Source: Pedobacter ghigonis
GTDB lineage: Bacteria > Bacteroidota > Bacteroidia > Sphingobacteriales > Sphingobacteriaceae
Reading direction: 5' to 3'
Assembly (NCBI RefSeq): GCF_903166585.1
Contig: NZ_CAESCM010000002.1
Span: forward strand, 124,001 to 188,000
DNA: 64,000 bases
The notes beneath the pieces were generated by a model. It had not been told where the DNA came from. It was given only the letters and a program-made list of their open reading frames with translations, and searched no databases. Both the position numbers and the translations under genes were made by a program. Shown one piece after another: positions 26,244 through 35,852 of the stretch. Numbering within the stretch: position 1 is the first letter of the stretch; each line of letters opens with the position of its first letter.

Positions 26244-28223
26244 ATGTCAGATATTAATTCAAATATTCCAGAAGGCGATTTAACAAGCAAATGGACTAAG
26301 TATAAGTCTTCTGTGCCTTTGGTTAACCCATCGAACAAAAGAACAATTGAAGTAATTATTGTAGGCTCGGGTTTAGCAGGTGCTTCGGCAGCAGCTACTT
26401 TAGCCGAAATGGGTTACAAAGTTAAATGTTTCTGTTTTCAGGATTCACCACGTAGAGCGCACTCTATTGCAGCTCAGGGTGGTATCAATGCCGCAAAAAA
26501 TTATCAGAATGATGGCGATAGTATTTATCGCTTGTTTTACGATACCATTAAAGGAGGTGATTACCGCGCCCGCGAAGCAAACGTGCACCGTTTGGCAGAG
26601 GTAAGTGCCAATATTATCGATCAGTGTGTTGCCCAGGGTGTGCCTTTGGCACGCGAGTATGGCGGTTTATTAGATAACCGTTCATTTGGTGGTACACAGG
26701 TTCAGCGTACTTTTTATGCTGCGGGTCAAACTGGTCAGCAGTTATTGTTAGGTGCTTATTCTGCTTTAGAACGCCAGATTGGTATGGGGAAAGTAGAAAT
26801 GTACACCCGCCACGAAATGCTTGAGGTAGTTAAAATCGATGGCAAGGCACGTGGTATTATTGCCCGTAACTTAATTACAGGCGAAATCGAGCGTCACTTT
26901 GGTCATGCAGTAGTATTGGGAACAGGTGGTTACGGAAACGTATTCTATCTTTCTACCAACGCTATGGGTAGTAACGTTACAGCAGCATGGAAAGCACATA
27001 AGCAAGGTGCTTACTTTGCAAACCCTTGCTACACGCAAATTCACCCAACCTGTATTCCTGTTTCGGGCGATCACCAGTCTAAATTAACCCTAATGTCTGA
27101 ATCGTTACGTAACGACGGAAGAATCTGGGTGCCTAAAAAGAAAGATGATAACCGTAAAGCTTCAGAAATTCCTGAAGATGAAAGAGATTATTACTTAGAG
27201 CGCCGTTATCCTGCTTTTGGTAACCTGGTTCCACGTGATGTGGCTTCGCGTGCCGCTAAAGAGCGTTGCGATGCAGGTTATGGCGTAGGATCTTCTAAAC
27301 TGGCTGTTTATCTTGATTTTAAAGCCAATACCGAGCGTTACGGAAAAATCGAAGCTGCTAAAGCTGGTAATCATAATCCCGATAAAGAAACCTGCATGCG
27401 TTTAGGTACTGCAGTAATTAAAGAGAAATATGGTAACCTGTTCGATATGTACGCACAGATTACCGGCGAAAACCCTTACGAAACGCCAATGCGTATTTAC
27501 CCTGCGGTACACTATACCATGGGTGGACTCTGGGTTGATTATAACTTAATGACTTCGGTACCGGGCTTATATTGCACCGGAGAGGCTAACTTCTCTGATC
27601 ACGGCGCGAACCGCTTAGGTGCATCGGCTTTAATGCAAGGTTTGGCAGATGGTTATTTCGTTTTACCTTACACCATTGGTGCTTATTTATCAAAAGAAAT
27701 TTCTACTAAAGCTATTCCAACTGATCACCCTGCATTTGTGGAGGCAGAAGAAAGAGCTGTAGGCATTTTAAATACCCTGATCAACATTAAGGGAACTAAA
27801 TCTGTAGATCATTTCCACAAGCGTTTAGGTAATATCATGTGGGAAAAATGTGGTATGGCCCGTAACGAGAAAGGCTTAAACGAAGCCATTCAGGAAATCA
27901 GAGCCCTGCGCGAAGAATTCTGGAAAGATGTACGCGTACCAGGTGTTGCCGGAGAGCTTAACCCTGAACTGGAGAAAGCAGGCCGTGTAGCCGATTTCAT
28001 CGAGCTTGGGGAGTTAATGTGTATCGATGCATTAAACCGTAACGAGAGTTGTGGTGGCCACTTCCGCGAAGAATACCAAACGGAAGAAGGCGAGGCATTA
28101 CGTGATGATGAGAACTACGCATACGTTGCCGCATGGGAATTTAAAGAAGGTGTAAACTTCGAACTTCATAAAGAAGAACTGAAGTTTGATAATATTAAAG
28201 TAGCACAAAGAAGTTATAAATAG
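26244..28223 (+). CDS. sdhA: Succinate dehydrogenase/fumarate reductase flavoprotein subunit
   Basis: 659 residues. The FAD-binding [19 protein letters not shown] start and [17 protein letters not shown] (containing the flavin-contact region) are clear. THP-type and substrate motifs QIHPTCIP, the HYTMGGL segment and the capping-domain motif [13 protein letters not shown] follow. It oxidises succinate to fumarate in the TCA cycle. The length is longer than E. coli SdhA but normal for the Bacteroidota/Bacillus b558 type. Confidence 0.96.
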   Translation: MSDINSNIPEGDLTSKWTKYKSSVPLVNPSNKRTIEVIIVGSGLAGASAAATLAEMGYKVKCFCFQDSPRRAHSIAAQGGINAAKNYQNDGDSIYRLFYDTIKGGDYRAREANVHRLAEVSANIIDQCVAQGVPLAREYGGLLDNRSFGGTQVQRTFYAAGQTGQQLLLGAYSALERQIGMGKVEMYTRHEMLEVVKIDGKARGIIARNLITGEIERHFGHAVVLGTGGYGNVFYLSTNAMGSNVTAAWKAHKQGAYFANPCYTQIHPTCIPVSGDHQSKLTLMSESLRNDGRIWVPKKKDDNRKASEIPEDERDYYLERRYPAFGNLVPRDVASRAAKERCDAGYGVGSSKLAVYLDFKANTERYGKIEAAKAGNHNPDKETCMRLGTAVIKEKYGNLFDMYAQITGENPYETPMRIYPAVHYTMGGLWVDYNLMTSVPGLYCTGEANFSDHGANRLGASALMQGLADGYFVLPYTIGAYLSKEISTKAIPTDHPAFVEAEERAVGILNTLINIKGTKSVDHFHKRLGNIMWEKCGMARNEKGLNEAIQEIRALREEFWKDVRVPGVAGELNPELEKAGRVADFIELGELMCIDALNRNESCGGHFREEYQTEEGEALRDDENYAYVAAWEFKEGVNFELHKEELKFDNIKVAQRSYK

Positions 28224-28289
28224 CAGAGTGCGTAGGGCATAGCGTTTTCCAGCGCTTTGCCCCATGCTCCCCGCCTAAATCTCAATATC

Positions 28290-29060
28290 ATGAGTACAGG
28301 AAATATGAACTTAACGCTAAAAGTTTGGCGTCAAAAAAATAACAATACCAAAGGTGCTTTGGTTGATTATAAATTATCCGGTATTTCGCCAGATATGTCT
28401 TTCTTGGAGATGTTCGATGTGTTAAACGAAGATCTGATCAATAAAGGCGAAGAACCAGTGGTGTTCGATCACGATTGCCGCGAAGGTATTTGTGGAATGT
28501 GTTCGATGTTCATCAACGGTCGTCCGCACGGACCAAAAGATTTGGTTACTACCTGTCAGTTGCACATGCGTTCATTTAAAGATGGTGATACTATTGTAGT
28601 AGAGCCATGGAGAGCAGCAGCGTTCCCGGTAGTGAAAGATTTAACTGTAGATCGTTCTGCATTTGACAGGGTTATTGCTGCAGGTGGTTTCATTTCGGTA
28701 AATACCGGTAATGCACAAGATGCCAATAACCTGCCTATTCCTAAAATGCAGGCTGATGCCGCTTTTGAAGCTGCAGCATGTATTGGTTGTGGTGCCTGTG
28801 TAGCGACTTGTAAAAATGCTTCTGCAATGCTTTTCGTATCGGCTAAGGTCTCTCAATTGGCTTTATTGCCACAAGGTCAGCCAGAGCGTTATCGTCGTGT
28901 ACAAAGCATGGTTGCTCAAATGGATGCAGAAGGTTTTGGTAACTGTACCAATACTGGTGCCTGTGAGGCAGAATGTCCTAAAGGAATTTCTTTAGAAAAC
29001 ATCGCCCGCATGAACCGCGATTTTGCCACTGCGAAATTCATTTCTGAAGAAACCGTTTAA
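28290..29060 (+). CDS. sdhB: Succinate dehydrogenase iron-sulfur subunit
   Basis: 256 residues from ATG 28290; the longer frame starting at a TTG (28257) adds a non-family tail. Cluster motifs are complete: CREGICGMC with a partner CQ for the 2Fe-2S site, [11 protein letters not shown] and [15 protein letters not shown] for the 4Fe-4S and 3Fe-4S sites. It moves electrons from flavin to the haem anchor. Last gene of the operon, followed by a terminator. Confidence 0.95.
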   Translation: MSTGNMNLTLKVWRQKNNNTKGALVDYKLSGISPDMSFLEMFDVLNEDLINKGEEPVVFDHDCREGICGMCSMFINGRPHGPKDLVTTCQLHMRSFKDGDTIVVEPWRAAAFPVVKDLTVDRSAFDRVIAAGGFISVNTGNAQDANNLPIPKMQADAAFEAAACIGCGACVATCKNASAMLFVSAKVSQLALLPQGQPERYRRVQSMVAQMDAEGFGNCTNTGACEAECPKGISLENIARMNRDFATAKFISEETV

Positions 29061-29098
29061 AAATATACTGTGCATCCAGTTTAACAGCTGGATTGTTA

Positions 29099-29125
29099 AG
29101 CCTCCACCTAGTGGGGGCTTTTTAG
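29099..29125 (+). terminator. Terminator of sdhCAB
   Basis: AGCCTCCAC-CTA-GTGGGGGCT with one G-T pair, followed by TTTTTAG. Confidence 0.8.
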
Positions 29126-29515
29126 TTTTATAACGTGTGGTATGGCGTATTGGTTTTATATCCTTAATCATTTCAAAGCATTGAAAGCTAAGATCAAACC
29201 GGTTAAAAACATGATAAAATTGGTATTTGTGAAAATGAAGCTAAAATAAATTTCAGTAATTTTTTGAGCCATTGTTGAACTGTAATTAACTATCATTTTA
29301 ACATTTAGGCCCAGTATTGAAAACATATGAAACACTAAAGCTTAAAATCGAAAGTTAGGACAAGAATTTACGAACAAAATAAAAGTTTGCGAAACTGATA
29401 ATAATTTTATGTATGCATATTAAAATTTTGCTTAAATGGAAATTTTATTCTGTATTATTTGCATATACATTAAAGTTTTTCTAAATTTATTGCTCCGAGA
29501 CAGGAGAGAAAACAT

Positions 29516-29544
29516 AAAACCCCGGCAATTTTTGCTGGGGTTTT
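29516..29544 (-). terminator. Terminator of the plug-TonB gene (bidirectional)
   Basis: AAAACCCCGGCA-ATTTT-TGCTGGGGTTTT forms a near-perfect stem ending in T on both strands, 25 bp beyond the stop of the minus-strand gene. Confidence 0.85.
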
Positions 29545-29569
29545 GTGTTTTTTGAATTAAGAAAGGTGA

Positions 29570-30268
29570 TTAGTTAAGCGCGAAATTAACGTTGATGTTA
29601 TATTTTACACGTACTGGTACGCCAAACTGAATACCTGGATTCCATTTTGGTGAACCGGAAATTACCCTTATCGCTTCCTCGTTAATATCATCACTAACAC
29701 CGCGAATTATTTTTATGTTGCTCAACTCACCGTCTTTTTCTACAATGAATGAAAGAAATACCCTGCCCTGAACCTTATTTCTTGCCGATTCTTTTGGGTA
29801 TTTGATATTAGCGTTTAAATACTGATAAAAAGCTTTTAAACCGCCCGGAAATTCAGGCTGTTTCTCTATGGTAACAAAATCGAATGTTCCGCTGGCAATC
29901 GAATCTCTTGATGGTTTAACCTTAGCACCTGCCTTCATTACCATATCAGGTTTATTTGCAATATTAAGCTTGGCTATCTTTTCTTTAAGGGCAATACTTT
30001 CAGCGGTGTTTTGTTTTGCCTTGGTAAATACAAGGAGCAGGCCATTGTTATCATTAATTCCAAATAGGGCAGTTTTATTTTTGTCTTTTAAAATGGTTAC
30101 AGACTCAATGTCTTCTTTTTTAAATTTACGCAGGGTATCCATCCCGTTTACCAATAAGGTGCCATCTAAAATAACGGCTGGTTTATCAGTTGATTTATTT
30201 ACTTCCTGCGCGTGCAGGGCAGAAAAAAGTGTTAAAAGACTGAGGAGTGTAAATAGATATTTTTTCAT
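29570..30268 (-). CDS. Secreted plug-like plus TonB C-terminal domain protein
   Basis: 232 residues from ATG 30268, which opens a signal peptide (MKKYLFTLLSLLTLFSALHAQ). Residues about 30-85 resemble the TonB-receptor plug fragment (VILDGTLLV, IESVTILKDKNKTALFG, GLLLVFTK). The C-terminal 100 residues form a TonB C-terminal domain (PEFPGGLKAFYQYLNANIKYP, VQGRVFLSFIVEKDGELSNI, SPKWNPGIQFGVPVRVKYNINVNF, each shorter than a full domain). There is no transmembrane anchor as in true TonB, so it is not an ordinary energy transducer. It follows the BlaI/M56 cluster with its own terminator. Confidence 0.8.
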   Translation of the reverse strand: MKKYLFTLLSLLTLFSALHAQEVNKSTDKPAVILDGTLLVNGMDTLRKFKKEDIESVTILKDKNKTALFGINDNNGLLLVFTKAKQNTAESIALKEKIAKLNIANKPDMVMKAGAKVKPSRDSIASGTFDFVTIEKQPEFPGGLKAFYQYLNANIKYPKESARNKVQGRVFLSFIVEKDGELSNIKIIRGVSDDINEEAIRVISGSPKWNPGIQFGVPVRVKYNINVNFALN

Positions 30269-30406
30269 GCCCAAATATAACATTTGTTGGCTTCTGCGTA
30301 TGGCCAGAGGTTAACATAAGTGTATTTTTACTGAACTCTTGTTTTTGTGCCACGTGGAACCTCAATTAATACTGCTTTTATATTTGAAGCAGTTACGCAA
30401 AAAATA

Positions 30407-30440
30407 AAATCTCCGGTCATTTATTAACCGGAGATTTGAT
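30407..30440 (-). terminator. Terminator of the double-TonB gene
   Basis: AAATCTCCGGT-(9 nt)-ACCGGAGATTT, an 11 bp perfect stem; on the minus strand it is followed by TATTTTTTG. Confidence 0.85.
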
Positions 30441-30455
30441 ATCAAAAATATTTAA

Positions 30456-31190
30456 TTAACTAAGCGTAAAATTGATGTTCATTACATATTTGCTTCGCAC
30501 AGGAATTCCTTTCTCTAGCCCAGGATTCCAGCGTGGTGATGATTTCATTGCTCTGATCGCTTCTTCATCGGTTTCTTTGCTGAGGCTTTTAATTACTGTT
30601 ATATTGGATAGGCTACCATCTTCTTCTACATTGAATGAGAGCATAACTTTGCCCTGCACATTATTTTTTTGGGCTACTTTAGGATACTTAATGTTTTTGG
30701 CCAGATAACGATATAAATTAGTCAGTCCACCCTCGTATTCTGGCGTTTTGGTGTCAGGTTGCTGAAGGCTTGCTGTCTTGTTATTGCCAGCTTTGGCAAG
30801 GTCGAAATTTATAGCCATGTTGTACTTTACACGTACTGGTTTGCCATTTTGCATTGCCGGGCTCCATTTTGGCGACTGTTTAAACAATCGGATGGCTTCT
30901 GCATTGGTTTCCGGGCTTAGGCCCCGTAAAACTACAATATCTGTTAATTTGCCATCCTTTTCTACTACAAACGAAAGCAACACACGGCCTTGGGTTTTGT
31001 TCTTTTTGGCAATTTCAGGATACTTTATTTCCTTTTTAACATATTCGTAAAACTTAGGCATCCCGCCCGGATATGCCGGTTGCTTTTGTACCGATACAAA
31101 ATCGTATACTTTAGCGTCTTTGTTTTGTGCTTTTACCTGATTAATAAACATGGCACAGCCCATTAGGGCTAAAATCATTAGCTTTCTCAT
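30456..31190 (-). CDS. Secreted protein with two TonB C-terminal domains
   Basis: 244 residues: signal peptide (ends near VKAQ), then two homologous TonB C-terminal repeats (about 28-130 and 145-244). Matching segments: QPAYPGGMPKFYEYV / TPEYEGGLTNLYRYL, TQGRVLLSFVVEKDGKLTD / VQGKVMLSFNVEEDGSLSN, SPKWSPAMQNGKPVRVKYNM / SPRWNPGLEKGIPVRSKYVM. No membrane helix besides the signal peptide. A periplasmic binding role is likely; classical TonB energy transfer is unlikely without an anchor. It lies 26 bp downstream of the plug-repeat gene, in the same direction. Confidence 0.85.
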   Translation of the reverse strand: MRKLMILALMGCAMFINQVKAQNKDAKVYDFVSVQKQPAYPGGMPKFYEYVKKEIKYPEIAKKNKTQGRVLLSFVVEKDGKLTDIVVLRGLSPETNAEAIRLFKQSPKWSPAMQNGKPVRVKYNMAINFDLAKAGNNKTASLQQPDTKTPEYEGGLTNLYRYLAKNIKYPKVAQKNNVQGKVMLSFNVEEDGSLSNITVIKSLSKETDEEAIRAMKSSPRWNPGLEKGIPVRSKYVMNINFTLS

Positions 31191-31216
31191 GGTTTTTTAA
31201 TTAAAAGGTTAATTGT

Positions 31217-31855
31217 TTAATTCTTCTGTTGAAGCGGGATTGCGTTTTTAGTTGTAATAATAATTACGCCGTTATTCGCCTTGTCGCCATAAAGCTTTTT
31301 GGCAGCTTCATCTTTTAAAACCTCAATAGATTTAATATTGTCCTGATCTAAAGTCATGGTACTATCTTTTTCTTTGCCATCTACGATATACAAAGGAGAT
31401 GAAGCACCATTTTTTAGTTTAATGCCAAGTTTTGAAATAGAAAAGCCTGATTCATTAGTGGTGCCCGACTGTGCAATGCCAGGGCGAATGGTGAGACCAG
31501 AAATTTTTCCTTTCAGATTTGAATCCAGATTGTCGTTTGAAATAATAGTGCTATTGCCCAGCGTTGAGCTTTTTGTTTTAATTTCTATTACCCCGGCAAT
31601 ACCATCAGCACCGTATACCGAAACCGCACTGCTGTCTTTAAGGATGCTTATAGATTCTATATTATCGGGTTCCAGCCCGATCTGGTTAATATCCCTGCTA
31701 TATTGCTTATTGCCGTCAATTACAATTAACGGTTTTACTGTACCATATGACGAATTACCACGCAATTTAATGGTTGTGGTTTTAGAACCTTCTGTTTGGG
31801 CAAAACTTGCCAGGGCTAATCCCATTGCAAAGGTAAAAACGATTATTTTTTTCAT
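31217..31855 (-). CDS. Secreted protein with two receptor-plug-like repeats
   Basis: 212 residues with a signal peptide (ends ASFAQ). Two plug-like units are visible: PLIVIDGNKQ...NIESISILKDSSAVSVYG...GVIEIKTK and PLYIVDGKEK...NIKSIEVLKDEAAKKLYG...GVIIITTK. These are the conserved strands of the TonB-dependent receptor plug, but there is no barrel. Its place directly after the M56-TonB gene (17 bp) suggests the same operon. Function unknown; perhaps a free plug that interacts with the TonB-type domains next door. Confidence 0.82.
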   Translation of the reverse strand: MKKIIVFTFAMGLALASFAQTEGSKTTTIKLRGNSSYGTVKPLIVIDGNKQYSRDINQIGLEPDNIESISILKDSSAVSVYGADGIAGVIEIKTKSSTLGNSTIISNDNLDSNLKGKISGLTIRPGIAQSGTTNESGFSISKLGIKLKNGASSPLYIVDGKEKDSTMTLDQDNIKSIEVLKDEAAKKLYGDKANNGVIIITTKNAIPLQQKN

Positions 31856-31872
31856 AATGGTTATGTATTAAG

Positions 31873-33849
31873 TTAGAATTTTTTACCGAACTCGAAAAGT
31901 GGAGCATTCTTATCGATGCTGAGTTCTTTTATTTCAGGCTTTCTGAAAGTGCTATTTTTTGATACTTTGGTAGTAATGAGTATTGCTCCACCTTTAGCAG
32001 CCATACCATAAAGATCAATAGCTGCCTGATCTTTTAATACTTCAATAGATTCGATATTGTTTGGGTTTATAGTGCTTAATGGAGTGTTTTCAGCAAGCTT
32101 TACGCCATCCAAAACTACTAATCCGTTAAATTTAATATCGTTCCGGTTTTTAATGCTTAGTGGGGTTTTAACAGATTTTACTTCGCCATCGCTCAGCGAA
32201 AAATTAACATTAATGTTGTATTTTACCCGCACAGGTAAGCCATTCTGAATACCGGGATGCCACTTGGGCGATGCTTTAATAACCCTTAAGGCCTCTTCAT
32301 CAGTACCGCTACCTAAGCCCCTTGTAATCATTACATCGCTTAATGCACCATTTTTTTCTACCACGAACGATAAAAATACTTTTCCCTGTACATTTCTTTC
32401 TTGTGCCAGTTCAGGATATTTAATCGCACCACTTAGATATTTGTAAAATTTGGCTATCCCTCCCGGAAATTCAGGTTGTTTTTCTATCGAAACAAAATCA
32501 TAAACCTTTTTATCCTGATCGGGTTCGAGGTTACCCTCTTGCGCGGTTAAGTTGGGTAGGTAGGAAACAACCGTAACTTTATTCAGATTGGTATAACCAG
32601 CTGGTTTAGGCAATGTTTTGTTTTTAAATTCTTCTGAAGATTCGGGAATGTTAAAACTTACGGTAAGTGCATATTTGCCATCAGCTATCTTTTTGTAGTC
32701 TTTGTACGATAAAATGGATTTCATTACTTCCTCATCGCAACCTGCTCCCAGTTCAACATTTGAAGAAACATTTACAATCCTGCCGTTTTTGATGCTGAAT
32801 TTAACCTGGGCGTTGCCCTGTACCTCGTAACTGTTGGCAAATGCCGGATATTTAATGTTTTGCGACAAGAACCGGTAAAAACCATTCCAGTTGGCATTGG
32901 TCTTACCTTCAATAGAAACTTTGTGTACTGCCGGCGCTTCGGTTGGCACTTCAGTAACCATTTGTTGTACCATTTCTATCGGCTTTTCTAACCGGATGTT
33001 ATCGGTAATGGAGATTAACTTCTCGTTTTTACGTACCGTTGCCGAAGAGAATACGATAAGAATTGCAAACAAAGGGATGAAAATTCCATACTTCATAATG
33101 GCGATCTTTTTAGACCGCTCTTTATGAAGCATGAAAATTCTTTTTTTGATTAGCGATTTGTCTAGAAAATTGTTGGTTAATGCATTTGGCGAAATGCCGA
33201 ACGATTTGCTGAGCAGCAGCATTGCATATTCGGCTTTATCACCCTGATATGCTGCTGCCAGCTCGTCTGCCAAAAACTCGTGTATATTTTTAATTGCCTT
33301 TTTATAGAGGTATATAATGGGGTTTAGCCAGGTAATGATCCCTAAAATTTCAAAAAACAAAATATCAACGGTATGCCATTGCTTAATGTGTGCCTGCTCA
33401 TGGATATCGATTACGTCCATTTGAGGCAGATTCTGGTCGATAATTTTTTTGCCGAAAAAAGAAAAAGCCACTCCGGCTCTTCCCGGTACCAGCATTTTTT
33501 TTACCGCCAGTAAGTTAAATACCAATCTACCTAAGAAAAACAGGATACCCGCACAATAGATATAAACAAAGGCGTTTGCCCAAATCAGGCCGTTAGTGCG
33601 CTCTGATACTACTGTAGCTTGCTGTAATACGGCTTCCCAGTTAACTGTAGTATAAACCTGCTGGGCGGCCTTATGTTCGGTAAGCCATTCTAAACGAATG
33701 AATGGAATACATAAAGAAAGCACTCCGGCAGATACCAGATAAATACGATTTAGCGTAAAATAGGTTTCCTTATCCAGCAGCAGTTTATAAACACCGTAAA
33801 AAACAACCAAGTATAGGTTTACCTGCAATAGGTAGTGGGCAAAACTCAT
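31873..33849 (-). CDS. BlaR1-type M56 metallopeptidase fused to TonB C-terminal and plug domains
   Basis: 658 residues. Four membrane segments in the first 120 and near 250-270 surround an M56 peptidase domain with zinc motif HEQAH (150-154) and the downstream DE-type ligand segment (HEFLADELA). After TM4 the periplasmic part holds a degenerate TonB-C-like repeat (about 305-400), a full TonB C-terminal domain (about 455-560; QPEFPGGIAKFYKYL) and a plug-like segment (LVVLDGVKL...IESIEVLKDQAAIDLYG). In staphylococci BlaR1 cleaves BlaI upon signal. Here the penicillin-binding sensor is replaced by TonB/plug modules. It overlaps the BlaI gene by 4 bp. Confidence 0.88.
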   Translation of the reverse strand: MSFAHYLLQVNLYLVVFYGVYKLLLDKETYFTLNRIYLVSAGVLSLCIPFIRLEWLTEHKAAQQVYTTVNWEAVLQQATVVSERTNGLIWANAFVYIYCAGILFFLGRLVFNLLAVKKMLVPGRAGVAFSFFGKKIIDQNLPQMDVIDIHEQAHIKQWHTVDILFFEILGIITWLNPIIYLYKKAIKNIHEFLADELAAAYQGDKAEYAMLLLSKSFGISPNALTNNFLDKSLIKKRIFMLHKERSKKIAIMKYGIFIPLFAILIVFSSATVRKNEKLISITDNIRLEKPIEMVQQMVTEVPTEAPAVHKVSIEGKTNANWNGFYRFLSQNIKYPAFANSYEVQGNAQVKFSIKNGRIVNVSSNVELGAGCDEEVMKSILSYKDYKKIADGKYALTVSFNIPESSEEFKNKTLPKPAGYTNLNKVTVVSYLPNLTAQEGNLEPDQDKKVYDFVSIEKQPEFPGGIAKFYKYLSGAIKYPELAQERNVQGKVFLSFVVEKNGALSDVMITRGLGSGTDEEALRVIKASPKWHPGIQNGLPVRVKYNINVNFSLSDGEVKSVKTPLSIKNRNDIKFNGLVVLDGVKLAENTPLSTINPNNIESIEVLKDQAAIDLYGMAAKGGAILITTKVSKNSTFRKPEIKELSIDKNAPLFEFGKKF

Positions 33850-34223
33850 TTTGGCTTGTGTTTAATGTTATTGATCATTTTTAAAATCTCATCAACATCA
33901 CTTAAATCCAGCTTTTCTTCTTTAACGAAGAAAGAGAACATGCTCTCAACCGAATTTTCGAAGTAATTGCCCAACAGTTTTTCTGTTGCATGGCGCTTAT
34001 ACTCTTCTCTGCTCACTAAGGGATAATACTGATGTGCTTTCCCGAATGCCTCATGACCAATAAATCCTTTGGTTTCAAGGATTCTGATAATGGTTGAAAC
34101 GGTGTTGTAAGCCGGCTTTGGAAGTGGGAGTTCATCAATTACTTCTTTGACGAAGGCTTTTTCCAGTTGCCATAAAACCTGCATAATCTGCTCTTCGGCT
34201 TTAGTTAAATCTTTAATTTCCAT
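33846..34223 (-). CDS. BlaI/MecI-family transcriptional repressor
   Basis: 125 residues from ATG 34223 (34226 is also possible; the frame to 34253 is not family-like). A winged-helix domain (MEIKDLTKAEEQIMQVLW, AYNTVSTIIRILETKGFIGHE) with the dimerisation and cleavage helix behind it (FFVKEEKLDLSDVDEILKMI) matches BlaI. It should repress its own operon until cleaved by the co-encoded M56 protein, whose gene overlaps by 4 bp. The candidate operator lies inside its promoter. Confidence 0.93.
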   Translation of the reverse strand: MEIKDLTKAEEQIMQVLWQLEKAFVKEVIDELPLPKPAYNTVSTIIRILETKGFIGHEAFGKAHQYYPLVSREEYKRHATEKLLGNYFENSVESMFSFFVKEEKLDLSDVDEILKMINNIKHKPK

Positions 34224-34269
34224 CATGGTAATAATAATAATAAGGACAGGCAAAATAATTTGCTTAAAC

Positions 34270-34301
34270 TAAAGTTAAAACTAATTGGTTAGTTATCCAA
34301 A
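34270..34301 (-). promoter_or_regulatory. blaI-M56 operon promoter with operator in the spacer
   Basis: On the minus strand TTTG (34301-34298), 20 bases, TAACTTTA (34277-34270). The spacer contains the inverted repeat AACTAA-TTGG-TTAGTT (34279-34294). A bound BlaI dimer would lie between the two boxes and block the polymerase. A second smaller inverted repeat AACT-AA-AGTT overlaps the -7 box (34266-34275). Confidence 0.6.
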
Positions 34302-34414
34302 TTTTATTTGATAAATATTAGAAAAAAATAAAGGGCAGTCTGATTGGATAGCTTACTAAAGTAAAAGCTGGAAATTAGACGGGAGAATAAGCTTTTGTAG
34401 TAGTTTGCTTCTGG

Positions 34415-35056
34415 TTAGATGTTAATCAGGCTGTTTTTTATGCCATATACTACCAGTCCGGTGCGCGATTTGATATTGAGCTTGGCAAAAAGTGATTCGC
34501 GGTAGTTATCAACCGTTCGCGGGCTCACGTTCATGATATCGGCAATTTCCTTATAGGTAAGTTCGGTACTGCAATGTTGGAGAAATGTAAGCTCCCTGGC
34601 AGAAAAAATAGGTTTGGCATTGGTGTCTTTCAATGCAACCAAAAGCCTGCCCGATACGAGCTCGTTAACAAAAAAACCTTTTTCTACAATTACTTTAATG
34701 GCAGCAAACAGATCGGATGGGGTAGATTCTTTAAGCATATAGCCACCAGCTCCGGCCTTAAGCATACCAATAATTGCTTTTTCATCTTCGAGCATGCTCA
34801 GAGCAAGTACATGTACCTTTGGGAAATTGGTTTTTACCCATTTAGTTGCTGCAAAACCATCCATAACCGGCATATTAATATCCATCAATACCAGCTGAAC
34901 ATCGGGATGATGATTAATTTTCGATTGAAGGTCGATTCCGTTTACGGCCTCAAACTTTACTTCTATTTCATCAAATTCTTCCAATAAACTGGCCAACCCT
35001 GAGCGAAAAAGGGTGTGGTCATCAACGATAGCGATAGCGATACTAGGGTTCTGCAT
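34415..35056 (-). CDS. NarL/LuxR-type response regulator
   Basis: 213 residues. Receiver domain (about 5-125) with acidic pair VDDH, phosphoacceptor Asp in LVLMDINMPVMDG and Lys in GYMLKEST; C-terminal LuxR HTH (about 145-210; SARELTFLQHCSTELTYKEIADIMNVSPRTVDNYRESLFAKL). It follows its kinase after 4 bp, and the four genes of this operon are packed tightly. Confidence 0.93.
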   Translation of the reverse strand: MQNPSIAIAIVDDHTLFRSGLASLLEEFDEIEVKFEAVNGIDLQSKINHHPDVQLVLMDINMPVMDGFAATKWVKTNFPKVHVLALSMLEDEKAIIGMLKAGAGGYMLKESTPSDLFAAIKVIVEKGFFVNELVSGRLLVALKDTNAKPIFSARELTFLQHCSTELTYKEIADIMNVSPRTVDNYRESLFAKLNIKSRTGLVVYGIKNSLINI

Positions 35057-35060
35057 ATAA

Positions 35061-35852
35061 TTAAGGGTAGGGGATTTCTATTGAAGTTGAAGTACCCTCT
35101 CCTGGTGCCGAATTTAGTGTTAATTTTCCATTGATCATCTCAATTCTTTTATAAATAGAATTGAGGCCCATTCCGGATTTCCTGGCTTTGATTTCATCGG
35201 GGTTAAAACCAACACCATTTTCTTGTACAATCAGGCTGAGTGTGCCAGCTTTAAGGTGCGCATCAATCTGTATCTGGGTAGCCTGCGCATGCTTAATAAT
35301 GTTATTGATAATTTCCTGAAGTAAACGGAGGATAATCAGGTCTTTATCTGGTGAGCTGTAGTCAGAATCCGATAGGGTATTGTTAACCTTAATGGTGTAG
35401 GCTCCACTCTTGCTTAGCCAGCTAATTTCCTGATCAATGGCATGACCAATACCGTTTTCTACCAGTTGTTCGCCATGTAAAAGTTTAGCCAGTTCTCTTA
35501 GTTCCTTAATGGATTTGTTAACCAGCTCGAGCGAATTTTCTATTTTCCTTTTGGCTTTAGCCTCATCGGATAAATTTACCGAGTTGAGAGTAAGCGTAGT
35601 GAGGCTGAGCAGCTGACCTACATTATCATGCAATTCAGTAGCAATGCTCTGCATGGTTTGATCTTGCACCTCCACACGAGCCTGTAGCATTTCAGCTTCG
35701 AATTTCTGCTGCATGTTCTGCTTCTCGAGAAAATGATTTTTTTTATGCTTGTTATACGATCTGATATAAAGCAATAAAAATATTGGCATCAAAAGAAATA
35801 CCAGTGATGCCAATAATATTAATGAGATAACTTCCGTTGTCGAGCTCTGCAT
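35061..35852 (-). CDS. NarX-type sensor histidine kinase (HisKA_3)
   Basis: 263 residues from ATG 35852 (a TTG at 35870 would add six). One membrane helix (about 8-32), a coiled coil, then the HisKA_3 phosphoacceptor motif SIATELHDNVGQLLSL and the ATPase boxes NNIIKHAQATQI, ENGVGFNP and GMGLNSIYKRIEMI. It lacks its own sensor domain, so input probably comes from the membrane protein encoded just upstream, whose gene overlaps by 34 bp. Confidence 0.9.
   Translation of the reverse strand: MQSSTTEVISLILLASLVFLLMPIFLLLYIRSYNKHKKNHFLEKQNMQQKFEAEMLQARVEVQDQTMQSIATELHDNVGQLLSLTTLTLNSVNLSDEAKAKRKIENSLELVNKSIKELRELAKLLHGEQLVENGIGHAIDQEISWLSKSGAYTIKVNNTLSDSDYSSPDKDLIILRLLQEIINNIIKHAQATQIQIDAHLKAGTLSLIVQENGVGFNPDEIKARKSGMGLNSIYKRIEMINGKLTLNSAPGEGTSTSIEIPYP

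Larger units (their letters stand above)
29061..29569. other. Convergent gap between sdhB and the TonB cluster
   Basis: 509 bp, AT-rich. Besides the two terminators near its ends (29099-29125 and 29516-29544) I see no coding frame or repeat; the centre (about 29150-29480) is uncharacterised. Confidence 0.5.

Noticed and set aside
29570..31190. Classical TonB energy transducers
   Set aside because: The two secreted proteins have cleavable signal peptides and no membrane anchor or Pro-rich span, so ordinary ExbB/D-coupled function is unlikely.
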